Position numbers and translations under genes: made by a program. Source: DATHRK01 sp035465395 (lineage in GTDB: Bacteria; Gemmatimonadota; Gemmatimonadetes; Longimicrobiales; RSA9). From it: DNA of 64,000 nt. Where the stretch lies: the NCBI GenBank assembly GCA_035465395.1, contig DATHRK010000038.1:15857-79856 (forward strand), written 5' to 3'. This document shows, piece by piece, positions 7,791 to 16,368 of this stretch (positions are counted from its first letter, which is position 1; each line of letters opens with the position of its first letter). The notes beneath the pieces are model-generated. The model was not told the origin of the DNA. It was given only the letters and a program-made list of their open reading frames with translations, and made no database searches.

Positions 7791-8587
7791 AAGGAATAGC
7801 CCGCTCGTACGAAGTAGTATTCGGCGACCAACAGCATGGCCACACCCCCGATTCGCTTGATTGCCACCATCCACGCTCCCGCCCGAGGCAGGCGTGCCAG
7901 CGTGCCGGCCGAGAGGCCCACCACGACCAGCAGCGCCGTCATCCCGAGGGAGAACACGAACAGGTAGACGAACCCCAGGAAGGGACTACCCGTCGTCCCC
8001 ACCCACGTGAGCACGGCGGCGAAGGCCGGTGCTCCGCAGGGTGCGGCGACGACCCCTGACGTGGCGCCGAGGAGGAAGACCGCAGGGATCGAGCCGCCGC
8101 CCAGCCCGGCAGCCCATGCCTCCAACCTGCGGGGCACGCGCAGCGGAATGACGTCCAGCATGGCCAACCCGAACAGAAGCAGGAGGTTCCCGGCGGCCAG
8201 GGACGCCCAGGGACTGGCGGACACCGTTCCGAAGAGCGAACCGGTCAGGCCCGCGAGCAGGCCCATCGAGGCGTACAGCAGCGCCAGCCCGAGGACGTAG
8301 GAGGCGGTCAGCGCGGCCACCCGGCCGAGCGTGCGACGCTCGGCGTCGACCCCGGACAGCGCCGCCGCGCTGATCGGGATCATCGGGTAGACGCACGGGG
8401 TGAGGCTTGTGAGCACGCCGGCGCCGAACAGGATGGGCAGGGCCACCCACGGGTTGCTCTGGAGCGTGTCCCCCAGCGGGAGCTGGATCGCGCTCGCGAG
8501 GAGCGGGGAACCGCCCACCACACCGCCCGCCGCGATCAGAAGAAGGATCATGGCTGCGAGATTCGGCGACGCATCTCCGACATGCAA
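7787..8587 (-). CDS. CcdA/DsbD-type thiol:disulfide transporter (transmembrane domain)
   Basis: 266-aa polytopic membrane protein of the CcdA/DsbD-beta family, with about 6-8 hydrophobic segments. The two redox Cys motifs are visible: SLTPCVYPMIP near residues 62-72 and APCGAPAF near 180-187. It transfers reducing equivalents across the membrane. It lacks the periplasmic domains of full DsbD, and the partner thioredoxin is the overlapping downstream gene. The start is uncertain: ATG at 8587 or ATG at 8551 (before ILLLIAAGG), with no strong ribosome-binding site at either. Confidence 0.88.
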   Translation of the reverse strand: MHVGDASPNLAAMILLLIAAGGVVGGSPLLASAIQLPLGDTLQSNPWVALPILFGAGVLTSLTPCVYPMIPISAAALSGVDAERRTLGRVAALTASYVLGLALLYASMGLLAGLTGSLFGTVSASPWASLAAGNLLLLFGLAMLDVIPLRVPRRLEAWAAGLGGGSIPAVFLLGATSGVVAAPCGAPAFAAVLTWVGTTGSPFLGFVYLFVFSLGMTALLVVVGLSAGTLARLPRAGAWMVAIKRIGGVAMLLVAEYYFVRAGYSL

Positions 8588-8605
8588 GCGCCATCGATGC
8601 AGAAC

Positions 8606-8630
8606 GGCCGGGAGGGGTCGCCTCCCGGCC
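8606..8630 (-). terminator. hairpin downstream of the PKD protease gene
   Basis: Perfect 10-bp inverted repeat GGCCGGGAGG / CCTCCCGGCC with a 5-nt loop, between the protease 3' end and the CcdA-like gene. There is no clear U-run, so termination strength is uncertain. Confidence 0.45.
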
Positions 8631-8673
8631 GCGGTGTCCCAGGCGGGCGTCGGAGCCCGCTCGGGGACAACCT

Positions 8674-10233
8674 CTATCTGCAGCGTAGGTTGGGGCCCCG
8701 CTGGTTGCAGACGATGGTCGCGTTGGCCGTGTCCTGGGCGCCGCCGTTCTCCGTCACGGTCAGCGTCACCGCGAAGTTGCCCGCCCCTCCGTACGTGTGC
8801 GACGTGCTCACGCCGCCTCCCGTGGCTCCGTCACCGAAGTCCCAGGAATAGCTCAGCGGCGCGGCGCCCGTGGACGCACCCGCGCTGAAAAAGCACGTGT
8901 CGCCGTTGCCGCAGTCGTAGTTGAAGGCGGCGACGGGACCCGAGGGGGGCGGCGGGGGCGGCGGCGTGCCACCGCTCACCACGTTCAGGGCGCCGAGCTC
9001 CTGCTCCACGTTGGCCAGCGGGCTGAAGACCATGGAGGAGCTGCCCCCGCCCCACACGATGCCCTCCAGCCGCACGTTGCTACCGCTGATCGGTGTCCAC
9101 GCAGGAGACCCGCTGTCGCCGCTGCCGATGATGTTGCTACCGGAGACGATCACTTGCTCGAGCTGCGCGATGGGCGACCCGAGCACCCCTACCGTCGTGC
9201 AGGCGTTGGTAACGGTGCCGGACGTGTGGCCGGTCGTGCGACCGGTCTTGTGCACGACGGTGCCCTCGAGACCGCAGTTCCGGCTGTGCTGCGCCTGCGT
9301 GATCGTGAGCTCTCCGATGGCCTGGAACGGCGCGCCCGTCCCGATGGGGACGTCCGCGATCTCGCCCAGGTGGAAGGCCCGCGTGCCCATCGCCCGCGCC
9401 AGCGACGCATCGCTGTAGCGGCAGCGCTTGCCGTTCGGGCACCCCGGGACGTCGCGCGAGTACGTCGGATCGGCGACCTCGACCCCCATCTGCTCGGGGT
9501 TCGTGCTCTCCAACGGCTGCCAGTAGGGCGTGTCGTCGACGCCCCCCTGCTTGGCAGTGCAGTGGGAGTTGGTCACGAAGTGCATGACCCCGTCCTTCTC
9601 GGCCGGGAACCCGAGCGTGCACAGATAGCCGGGGAAGTTGATCTGCAGGCCGCCCACGATGTAGGGCGCGGAATCACGCAAGCTGTACAGCATCCGGATG
9701 GGCTCCATGACCTCCACCCGTAGCGCCTCCGGAGGCACGCCCGCGCGGAGCGCGGTGGCCCGGACGCGCGCTGCGGCGCCCTGGTCCTCCACGCCGATCA
9801 GCACGCTGTTGCTGCTCTCGTGCAGGTCGGCCAGGACCACGCCTGCCTCGGCGAACACTTCGCGCGACGCGGCCTCGAACCAAGTCTGGAGGTCATCGTA
9901 AGCGAACCGCCCCTGCCGAACTTGCAGCTGCGCCGGTGAGTAGCCTTCCTGTGCCAGCCACGCCGACAGCGCCCGCTCGGCCGCGGGGCGAGCGTCGGTG
10001 TCGGTCAGGTAGACGGTGGGCGCGCCATCCTCGATGAAGATGCCGCCGAAAGTCGGAACCGCCCTCGCCAGCGCTGCGCGGTCGGGCGGCGATCCCTGGG
10101 CGTGCGCCGGGACGGCGGCCGCCTCCGGACCGGAGACGTCGGGCGCGACGCCGCTGTCGGCGTCCGCGCAGGCGGAGACCACGAGGGCCACCGCGACGAG
10201 CTTCGCCGCGCCGGCGATCCTGGGGTGCTGCAT
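8674..10233 (-). CDS. trypsin-like serine protease lipoprotein with C-terminal PKD domain
   Basis: 519-aa exported protein. The N-terminus is a lipoprotein signal (VAVALVVSAC). A propeptide-like region (about 40-190) precedes a chymotrypsin-fold domain with catalytic His in FVTNSHCTA (about 223-231) and Ser in GSGDSGSPAW (about 370-379). A seven-proline linker near 430 joins a PKD domain (SYSWDFGDG, HTYGGAGNF) at about 440-505. The organisation matches secreted S1 proteases with a PKD module for surface or substrate attachment. The ATG at 10233 was chosen because the signal peptide begins there. No partner gene is adjacent. Confidence 0.88.
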   Translation of the reverse strand: MQHPRIAGAAKLVAVALVVSACADADSGVAPDVSGPEAAAVPAHAQGSPPDRAALARAVPTFGGIFIEDGAPTVYLTDTDARPAAERALSAWLAQEGYSPAQLQVRQGRFAYDDLQTWFEAASREVFAEAGVVLADLHESSNSVLIGVEDQGAAARVRATALRAGVPPEALRVEVMEPIRMLYSLRDSAPYIVGGLQINFPGYLCTLGFPAEKDGVMHFVTNSHCTAKQGGVDDTPYWQPLESTNPEQMGVEVADPTYSRDVPGCPNGKRCRYSDASLARAMGTRAFHLGEIADVPIGTGAPFQAIGELTITQAQHSRNCGLEGTVVHKTGRTTGHTSGTVTNACTTVGVLGSPIAQLEQVIVSGSNIIGSGDSGSPAWTPISGSNVRLEGIVWGGGSSSMVFSPLANVEQELGALNVVSGGTPPPPPPPSGPVAAFNYDCGNGDTCFFSAGASTGAAPLSYSWDFGDGATGGGVSTSHTYGGAGNFAVTLTVTENGGAQDTANATIVCNQRGPNLRCR

Positions 10234-10504
10234 GGCGGATTCCTCCCGAAGACGGTCTTGCCTGGCCTGCTGGGTGAGTCCGGCGCCGACAGGAGAGGGT
10301 GGCGGCTGCTTCCCGGCGTCGGGAGCCGGGTGGGCCGGTCTCACGGGCAGTGTGTGATCGTCGTACACGCGCGTCAAGGACGACCGAAGAGATCGCCGCG
10401 TCACCCGCTTCCCTTCGCTAGCGTCTCCGGAGGCCAGCGCGGACCGCCTGTCCACCGCGCAATTCGGCTCGCATTATCAGCGCTGACGGGTTCGCACCGA
10501 ACGC

Positions 10505-12454
10505 CTACCAGGCGATGCCCCAATCCTCACCGTTGTCGCTCGCGGCGCCCCAGAAGGTGCCGTGCTCGCGGTCGAAGCGAATGGCCATCATCGGTCCCGA
10601 CGTGCGCTCCCCGAAGTCGATGCGGTAGCCGCGACGCCGCAGATCCTCCACCACCCAGGGAGGCGTGGCCTCGTTCAGCGTGAGGCCGCCGGCGAGGCGC
10701 TCATGATCGCCGAACGAGTTGTGGAGCTGGGCCGTGTGGAAGTTGGCGGCCTCCGCGGCTTCGTTCACCTCCATGCCGAACTCGACCACGTTGAGGAAGA
10801 ACTGCAGGCTGTTCTGGTCCTGGAAGTCGCCGCCTTGGATGGAAAAGGAAAGGAACGGCTCGCCGTCCTTCAACGCCATGCTCGGCGTCAGCGTCACCCG
10901 GGGGCGCTTGCGCGGAGCGATCACGTTGTAGGGATTCTCCACGTCTTCGACCACGAAGCTCTGCGCACGCTGGCTCATGCCGATGCCCGTGCGGCCGGCT
11001 ACGACCGCCGGAATCCAACCGCCCGAGGGCGTGACCGATACGACCCATCCCGCGCTGTCCGCCGCCTGAATGGCCGTCGTGCCCGTGCTTGCGGCTTCCC
11101 GCCACGCGGCGAGAGCGAGCGCGTCGGCGGCGCTCTGCGCCGTGCCAGCCCGTACGGGGCGAAGCGCAGGGGGTGCGTCGCCGACCGCCTGCGCCGCCGT
11201 CGCGGGAGCGGCCAGCGTGTCGAGGTCGAGGGGCCATTCCGCGAGGAGATCCAGGAAGGGGTTGTCGCCGTCCTGGAAGCGGTAGGGATCGCCGGGCCGA
11301 ACGCGCGGATCGTTGCGCTCCGCGTCGAAGTCCTCCATGCGGCTCCGCGCGTACTCCTTGGAAAGCAGGCCTTCCAGCGGCTCGGCCGGTTCCGTGTACG
11401 GGTCCCCGTAGTAGAAGTCGCGGTCCGCATAGGCGCGGTTCATGATCTGGTAGATCGCGTGGACGTAGTTCGCGCTGTTGTAGCCCATCCCGGCCACGTC
11501 CAGCGTTTCCGCCATATTGAGCATCTGCAGCAACACGGGGCCCTGGGTCCACGTGGTCAGCTTGTAGACGTCGATGCCCTTGTAGCTGGTGCGCACGGGC
11601 TCTTCGATTTCCACCCGCCAGGTCGCGAGGTCCTCGACGGTCATCGGAGATCCCGCCTCGTTCGCCCCGCGCACGAAGTCCTCGGCGATGTCGCCCCGAT
11701 AGAATCGGTCGTACGCCGCCATGATCGCGGCCTCGCGGCCGGCGCCCGTCTCGAGGGCCTCGGCCTCCGCCTCGACCAGCTTGCGCAGGGTCCTTGCGAG
11801 GTCCGGTTGGCGGAAAATCTGCCCGGCCTCCGGCGGCGCGGGCTCCCCGTCGACCTCGTTGGGATAGAACACGGCCATGGAGGAAGGCCACTGCTCGATC
11901 TCGTCGCGGAAGCGGCGGATCGACGACACTGCCTGCGCCTCGATCGGGTAGCCGTCCGCCATGCGGATGGCCGGAGCCAGCACCTCCGCCAGCGAGAGTC
12001 GTCCATACTCGGCCAGCATCACCATCAGCGCGCCGGGCGTCCCCGGGGTCACCGCGGCGAGGGGACCGTACTGCGGCGGGTGCCGGTGGCCCCGGCTGCG
12101 GAAGTACTCCGGCGTGGCCCCCGAGGGCGCGACGCCGAGTCCGTTGATGCCCACGACCTCGCCGGAGCGCGGATCGAAGATCAGCGCCTGCGTCTCGCCG
12201 CCCCAGGAGAGGACGTCCCACATCGTCGAGGTGGCCGCCAGCATCGCGCACGCCGCGTCCACCGCGTTGCCCCCGGCCTGAAAGATCATCGCTCCGGCGG
12301 TGGCGGCCAGCGGCTTGCCGGTGATGGCGATCCACTCCTGGCCGTGCAGTACCGGGCGGTTCGGGCGGCCCTGCGCTCCGCTCGGCGTCGGTGCGGCCGA
12401 CGCGGCGAGGAGCAACAGCGCGAGGTAGGGGGACTTCGGCCGTGCGGCGCTCAT
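10505..12454 (-). CDS. gamma-glutamyltransferase-like Ntn hydrolase
   Basis: 649-aa exported protein (signal peptide ending near SGAQ) of the gamma-glutamyltransferase family, processed by autocleavage before a nucleophilic Thr. The large-subunit motif QAGGNAVDAACAMLA lies near 57-71. The expected cleavage point is in TGTTAIQAADSAGWVVS (about 455-471). Canonical enzymes have TTH at this point; here it is TTA, so the His after the nucleophile is missing. The small-subunit motif is QGGDFQDQ, as in the acylase-like GGT branch, not the canonical GGSG. Substrate specificity therefore cannot be assumed to be glutathione. The start has a good GGGAG ribosome-binding site. Confidence 0.88.
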   Translation of the reverse strand: MSAARPKSPYLALLLLAASAAPTPSGAQGRPNRPVLHGQEWIAITGKPLAATAGAMIFQAGGNAVDAACAMLAATSTMWDVLSWGGETQALIFDPRSGEVVGINGLGVAPSGATPEYFRSRGHRHPPQYGPLAAVTPGTPGALMVMLAEYGRLSLAEVLAPAIRMADGYPIEAQAVSSIRRFRDEIEQWPSSMAVFYPNEVDGEPAPPEAGQIFRQPDLARTLRKLVEAEAEALETGAGREAAIMAAYDRFYRGDIAEDFVRGANEAGSPMTVEDLATWRVEIEEPVRTSYKGIDVYKLTTWTQGPVLLQMLNMAETLDVAGMGYNSANYVHAIYQIMNRAYADRDFYYGDPYTEPAEPLEGLLSKEYARSRMEDFDAERNDPRVRPGDPYRFQDGDNPFLDLLAEWPLDLDTLAAPATAAQAVGDAPPALRPVRAGTAQSAADALALAAWREAASTGTTAIQAADSAGWVVSVTPSGGWIPAVVAGRTGIGMSQRAQSFVVEDVENPYNVIAPRKRPRVTLTPSMALKDGEPFLSFSIQGGDFQDQNSLQFFLNVVEFGMEVNEAAEAANFHTAQLHNSFGDHERLAGGLTLNEATPPWVVEDLRRRGYRIDFGERTSGPMMAIRFDREHGTFWGAASDNGEDWGIAW

Positions 12455-12539
12455 GTCGATTCTCCCGGGGACGGTTCCCAGGGATGATAGAGCGCCGCCC
12501 GCGGGACCGCGACTGCCGGCCCCCGGTGACGCGCGACCC

Positions 12540-13919
12540 TCAGTCGAGCGCGGACATCGCGCTCCAGCCCTCCACCCCGCCCGGCCCGCGGACCAGCGCC
12601 TGATCACCGAAGACGCCGAGAATGACGCCGTCCGCCTCGGCGGCGGGTGTCGCGATCACCGGCGCTTGAGGATGCGGTGCCGCGCGCAATGCGCGGCCCT
12701 CCAGGGTCATGGTGCCCAACGGCTCGATCGCGCGCTCGAGATCCCTCGCCCGCAGGTAGCCCACGTGGCCGTCGGGCAGCGCCACGCGGTAGCGGTCGGC
12801 CACCGCCGCCAACACACGCACGATCGTGCGCTCCGGGATGGTCGCCTGTGAGGGTCCCTCTCCCGACGCCCCGCTCGCTTCTGCGTCCGGACCCGCCGCC
12901 CGCGGGCGCGTCGGGCGTTCCACCGACGCCCCCGCTACGGCGATGCGCATCCGCGTCCCGAGCGCCGAGGTGTCCGCGGACACCTCGGTCACCTCGGGCT
13001 CCCAGGCGCGCAGCCACGGGTCCGGGTCCGTCGGCCCCTCGCCCCTGCGGTAGATGCCGAAGTGCAGGTGCGGCGGCGTCGTGCGGGCGTTGCCGCTGTT
13101 GCCGACGAATCCGAGCGTGTCGCCGACCTCCACCCACTGACCCGACGCCACGGCCTGCCTGTCCAGATGGGCGTAGTAAAGGGACATTGACCGCGCCTCG
13201 TCGCGCAGCCACACGACCCGTCCCCCGCGGGGCGTCTCGCGAACGCGGGACACGCGACCCGCGGCAGCGGCCAACGTCGGCGTGCCGCGCGGCGCGAAGA
13301 TGTCCACGCCGTGGTGATCGCGGGCTCCGGCGTCGCGCGGATCCCCGAAGATCGATTGCACGTCGTTCCACGCCCGACCGTCCACCGGGAAGGCGAGCGC
13401 CGGCTCGGAGCGCACCTCGACGGTGATGGAGCCGGACCGCAGCAGCTCGGGCTGGACGCGGAGGACGAAGTCGCGATCGCGGCGCGGTTCCCACGAGAAG
13501 CTCGCCGCGGTGGAATCGAGGGTCGCGACCAATCGCGGGGAGTCGGCGGAGTCGGGAGACAAGCGGTAGAGGTCGGCGTACACACGCGCGCGGGCGATGC
13601 CGGCGACGGTAAGGGTGGCCGTGATGCGACGGCCGCGCTGCCCGCGGAACCGGTAACCCAGGGCCACCGCGGAGTCGGCCGGGAAGTACGCCGTCTCGCG
13701 GTGCGGCAGATCGATCGCGATGGGAGCCCGCAGGGCCCTGTCACCGGCGTCCACCCAGTCCCGACCCAGCGCGGTCTCGGCGAGACCGAAATGCTCCAGA
13801 GACGCACGGTACTGCTCGCGCGGGGACTCCAGTCGCGGGGGCAGGACCAGGTCGGTCGCCGCCTCGCAGGAGGCCAGCAGGCACACCGCTACCAAGACCT
13901 TCGCCGACGCGATTCTCAT
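12540..13919 (-). CDS. M23 family metallopeptidase lipoprotein
   Basis: 459-aa lipoprotein (signal VLVAVCLLASC). The N-terminal half is beta-rich. The M23 LytM-type zinc domain has HHGVDIFAP (about 203-211) and HLHFG (about 287-291), which together supply HxxxD and HxH ligands and indicate an active endopeptidase. The C-terminal region (about 350-459) resembles an SH3-like wall-binding domain. It probably cleaves peptidoglycan cross-links in the periplasm. It stands alone, 85 bp upstream of the GGT-like gene on the same strand. Confidence 0.9.
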   Translation of the reverse strand: MRIASAKVLVAVCLLASCEAATDLVLPPRLESPREQYRASLEHFGLAETALGRDWVDAGDRALRAPIAIDLPHRETAYFPADSAVALGYRFRGQRGRRITATLTVAGIARARVYADLYRLSPDSADSPRLVATLDSTAASFSWEPRRDRDFVLRVQPELLRSGSITVEVRSEPALAFPVDGRAWNDVQSIFGDPRDAGARDHHGVDIFAPRGTPTLAAAAGRVSRVRETPRGGRVVWLRDEARSMSLYYAHLDRQAVASGQWVEVGDTLGFVGNSGNARTTPPHLHFGIYRRGEGPTDPDPWLRAWEPEVTEVSADTSALGTRMRIAVAGASVERPTRPRAAGPDAEASGASGEGPSQATIPERTIVRVLAAVADRYRVALPDGHVGYLRARDLERAIEPLGTMTLEGRALRAAPHPQAPVIATPAAEADGVILGVFGDQALVRGPGGVEGWSAMSALD

Positions 13920-14046
13920 GGCAGGAGTATAGACGGGCGCGGCGGTCAGGTTCCGGCCGTTCGTGTCAGGATTTGTCGAAGCCGCTGCGGGCGTTCGGCG
14001 GGCCGCCCGAGCGGTGCGAAGCCGGAAACGGCCGGTCCGGAGCGAT

Positions 14047-14883
14047 TCAGAGCGCGCTGGGCGAGCCGACGAGGTCGTAATCCACCAGCTCCCGGCGGCC
14101 GGACAGCCGGTCGATCACGGTGCGACACTGCTCCTCGACCGCGGCGAGGAACGCCGCGCGCGGGATCCGGGACAGCACGTCGTGCTTGGTGGGCGCCTTG
14201 TGGACATGATGCTTGGCCCGACGGACCTTTGCCGCGTCGGCGCCCGCGAACTCGGCGATCCGGTCGACGCTTCCGCTCAAACGGTGTGTGGGCACCACGA
14301 GAAGGCGCTGCGAGGGGACCGCGTCGAGTACCGCCGTGTTGTGCCGGGCCCAGTAGGACAGGTACGCGCGTAGGGGATACTCGTCGAGCTCCTCCAGCAC
14401 CGGCTGGTGAGGGTCACCGTGTCCGCCGAAGTACAGATCTCGCAGGTCCGTGCGCGGGTGTGGCACGTTCAGGTGCTGATCCAGGACCGAATTCAACCAC
14501 GAGTGGCAGTCCCGGACGGTGAGAAGGAAGCGCGCCTGCGGGAACTCTTCGACGAGGGGTCCGGCGAACCAGGCGAGCGGGTGTGCGGCCTCGCACTCCA
14601 GCCACAAGTGCGAATCTCGTTTCCGTAGCCAGACGCGGGCGGCTTCGTCGGTCAGCCTACCGGCGAAACGGTCCTCGAGGCGAGCCAGGAACTCCGCGTA
14701 ATGGGCCTCGTGCGCGCTCCGGTAGGCGCCGGCGAACATCGCCGCAACGGACTTGGTGCCGGTCTTCGGTGCGCCGACGCAGTACAGCTGGAACGCTCGG
14801 GGCTGGGCGAACCGGCGCACGAGGCGACTGGCCCGCGGGCGTGTCTCCAGGAAGTCCGCGAGGATCTGTTTGAGGTCGATCAT
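14047..14883 (-). CDS. sulfotransferase family protein
   Basis: 278-aa PAPS-dependent sulfotransferase. The 5'-phosphosulfate loop is GAPKTGTKSVAAM (about 37-49) and the 3'-phosphate motif is FLLTVRDCHSWLNS (about 119-132). The ATG at 14883 fits the family N-terminus; an upstream in-frame start at 14952 would lie inside the terminator of the neighbouring RNA gene. The gene has no strong Shine-Dalgarno and begins about 35 nt after the structured RNA's terminator on the same strand. It could therefore be expressed by read-through from that RNA's promoter. The acceptor is unknown. Confidence 0.85.
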   Translation of the reverse strand: MIDLKQILADFLETRPRASRLVRRFAQPRAFQLYCVGAPKTGTKSVAAMFAGAYRSAHEAHYAEFLARLEDRFAGRLTDEAARVWLRKRDSHLWLECEAAHPLAWFAGPLVEEFPQARFLLTVRDCHSWLNSVLDQHLNVPHPRTDLRDLYFGGHGDPHQPVLEELDEYPLRAYLSYWARHNTAVLDAVPSQRLLVVPTHRLSGSVDRIAEFAGADAAKVRRAKHHVHKAPTKHDVLSRIPRAAFLAAVEEQCRTVIDRLSGRRELVDYDLVGSPSAL

Positions 14884-14917
14884 GACCGTCGCATCAGCAT
14901 GTATCGGACCCAGGGGG

Positions 14918-15217
14918 ATGCAAGAACCCCCGCTGGCGGACGAATCCACCACCGGGGGCTCGAGACACTGGCGAGGTGCGAGTTCCGCTCTCGGGTTCGG
15001 AGCGCATCCTCGGATGCGCGCGACGCTCGCTCTCTGATCCCGGGCCGGGCGGTCTCCGACTCGGGGCGCCCTCGATCGTAAGGGCTTCGGCTGCGGCCAG
15101 TGACCTCGCAGCCGGCTCGCGTGGGGCCGAACGTCCCTCGCGAGCTACCGCCGTGAAAGCGTCCCTTCCAGACGGTCGCGCTTGAGCGATCCTACAACCG
15201 CTGAACCACTCTCGCTT
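14918..15217 (-). ncRNA. structured RNA, copy A of a tandem pair (unknown family)
   Basis: Inferred transcript of about 300 nt with its own promoter (15224-15252) and terminator hairpin (14924-14961). It is homologous to copy B (15727-16028). Two hairpins are conserved: stem CGGCTGCG/CGCAGCCG at 15088-15114 with an 11-nt loop identical to that in B, and GCCCT/AGGGC at 15068-15085 with the same 8-nt loop CGATCGTA (plus-strand sense). Stem sequences differ from B only by compensatory changes, which is direct evidence that the RNA structure is maintained. There is no conserved reading frame. It could be a trans-acting RNA or a long leader of the sulfotransferase. I do not recognise it as 6S, tmRNA or RNase P RNA. 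Confidence 0.7.
14924..14961 (-). terminator. terminator hairpin of RNA copy A
   Basis: In minus-strand sense GAGCCCCCG pairs with CGGGGGTTC (one G-U pair), followed by a short T-containing tail. It corresponds in position and sequence to the copy B hairpin. Confidence 0.6.
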
Positions 15218-15223
15218 GACCCC

Positions 15224-15252
15224 ATGATAGGCGATGGCCAGGCGTAAGTCAA
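15224..15252 (-). promoter_or_regulatory. sigma-70 promoter of RNA copy A
   Basis: Minus strand TTGACT (-35, 15247-15252) and TATCAT (-10, 15224-15229) with an optimal 17-nt spacer; predicted transcription start near 15217. A TTATAGAA block lies 14 nt upstream of the -35 and also occurs upstream of copy B. Confidence 0.75.
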
Positions 15253-15332
15253 GCGCTGCAAGATTCTTCTATAACGTTGTCTGACATAGATTTAGCTAGT
15301 AGCGGCGTGCGCGTGACTGCGGGCCGTGTCTT

Positions 15333-15378
15333 TCCACACCGCAAGCCGTTCCGGGGCGGTCGGTTATCGTATTGTAAC
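15333..15378 (-). promoter_or_regulatory. conserved upstream regulatory block, copy A
   Basis: TCCACACCGCAAGC (15333-15346, plus sense), then 24 nt, then ATTGTAAC (15371-15378). The first element lies exactly 80 nt beyond the -35. The same two elements with the same 24-nt and 80-nt spacings occur upstream of copy B, so they are probably binding sites. The stretch from about 15450 to 15726 holds nothing I can assign; it is purine-rich on the plus strand. Confidence 0.55.
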
Positions 15379-15726
15379 GATCCTCTCAACAGCCCTCTGC
15401 GGCGTTTCTCACATGTCTTTCCACACCCCGCGAGCGGTTTTCCAAACCCGGCTGTGTACAACTTCGGTCCGGAGCGGCACCAGGCTCGAACGCATACCGA
15501 GGGTGCGACAGGCGCGTGCCGGAGCCCCGGAAGTTGGCGGCGGGCGGAGGAGGTCAGGGCCTCGAGACGAGGCCGGAGCACCTGGGTGCGAAGAAGGGAA
15601 CCGCGGCAGAAGGTCGGGGCCCCTCGAGCCAGGACAGGAGGGCCGCCATCGAGGCGCGGCCAGGCCGATCGGCGGGGACGGAAAGCCGGCCCGAGCCGAC
15701 GACCCCTGCGGATCGGGTAGGCAGAT

Positions 15727-16028
15727 GACAAGAGCCCCCGGTTTCGGACGAGTCCGTCCCCGGGGGCTCAAGTCACTGACAGGAAGCTGATTCGCTTGTG
15801 GTTCGGTTGGTCACGCCCGAAGGCGGACACGAACCCTCTTCCTGCGTTCCCGACGTCGAGCGGTCTTCGACATCCGGGCGCTCCCGATCGTAGGAGCTTT
15901 CGACTGCGGCCAGTGACCTCGCAGTCGGCTCACCGAAGCCGAACTCTCGGCAAGCTGCCGACCGTGGAAGCGTCCTTCCAGGCGGCATCCCTCAAGTGAC
16001 TCAGTTGACCGCTTGAATCCTTGAGTGT
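15727..16028 (-). ncRNA. structured RNA, copy B of a tandem pair (unknown family)
   Basis: Inferred transcript of about 300 nt, homologous to copy A, 810 bp away on the same strand. Conserved hairpins are CGACTGCG/CGCAGTCG (15901-15927), with the 11-nt loop shared with A, and GCTCC/GGAGC (15880-15897), with loop CGATCGTA. Compared with A, three base pairs are replaced by other Watson-Crick pairs. The two ends can also pair: AGTGACT at 15995-16001 with AGTCACT at 15771-15777. The loop CGATCG is self-complementary and could support dimer or A-B kissing. A 20-codon Arg-rich frame inside (MSKTARRRERRKR, start near 15872) is not conserved in A and is probably chance. Confidence 0.7.
15732..15769 (-). 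terminator. terminator hairpin of RNA copy B
   Basis: Perfect 10-bp inverted repeat GAGCCCCCGG (15732-15741) / CCGGGGGCTC (15760-15769), followed on the minus strand by TTGTC. The U-tail is weak but the stem is strong. Confidence 0.6.
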
Positions 16029-16034
16029 GCTTCA

Positions 16035-16063
16035 ATTCTAAAGGGATGGGCGGACTCGGTCAA
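16035..16063 (-). promoter_or_regulatory. sigma-70 promoter of RNA copy B
   Basis: Minus strand TTGACC (-35, 16058-16063) and TAGAAT (-10, 16035-16040) with a 17-nt spacer; predicted start near 16028. TTATAGAA lies 12 nt upstream of the -35, as in copy A. Confidence 0.75.
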
Positions 16064-16143
16064 GCATCCTGCCATTTCTATAAGCGGTTGCCATACAAAG
16101 AGTTAGCGATTCATTGGGTCTTCGTTCGATGGCGTACCGAGTC

Positions 16144-16189
16144 TCCACACCGCAAGCGCTTGTCTCGCCTGGAATTGCGGAATTGTAAC
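16144..16189 (-). promoter_or_regulatory. conserved upstream regulatory block, copy B
   Basis: TCCACACCGCAAGC (16144-16157) and ATTGTAAC (16182-16189), separated by 24 nt and placed 80 nt beyond the -35. Spacing is identical to that at copy A, although the sequence between the elements has diverged. Confidence 0.55.
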
Positions 16190-16368
16190 AAGATGGTCCA
16201 CACGATTATCGGCAGGTTTTCCGGGGGTTCTCCACCGGCCCGCGGCACTTGCCCACACTCCGTTGTGGAGAAACCCTGTCCCGGAGCCCGCTCCACACCT
16301 TGCCGGGGACGCGCTGTCGATGCGTCCGGTGGCTTGCCGGACGGAGGCCTGCGTCGGAGGTTCGAGGC

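Noticed and set aside
14918..15217. Riboswitch for the sulfotransferase gene
   Set aside because: Copy B has the same structure without a following coding gene of that kind, and both have terminator-like hairpins, so a stand-alone RNA is favoured; a leader role for copy A remains possible.
15811..16035. 74-aa Arg-rich reading frame on the minus strand
   Set aside because: It lies wholly inside RNA copy B, is not preserved in copy A, and the hairpin covariation argues for non-coding function.
15331..16300. Cluster of TTTCCACA/CTCCACA/GTCCACA words near AT-richer DNA, resembling DnaA boxes of an origin
   Set aside because: No dnaA, dnaN, gidA or parAB nearby, matches are imperfect, and the best two belong to boxes at fixed distance from the RNA promoters. 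A regulatory role explains them better.
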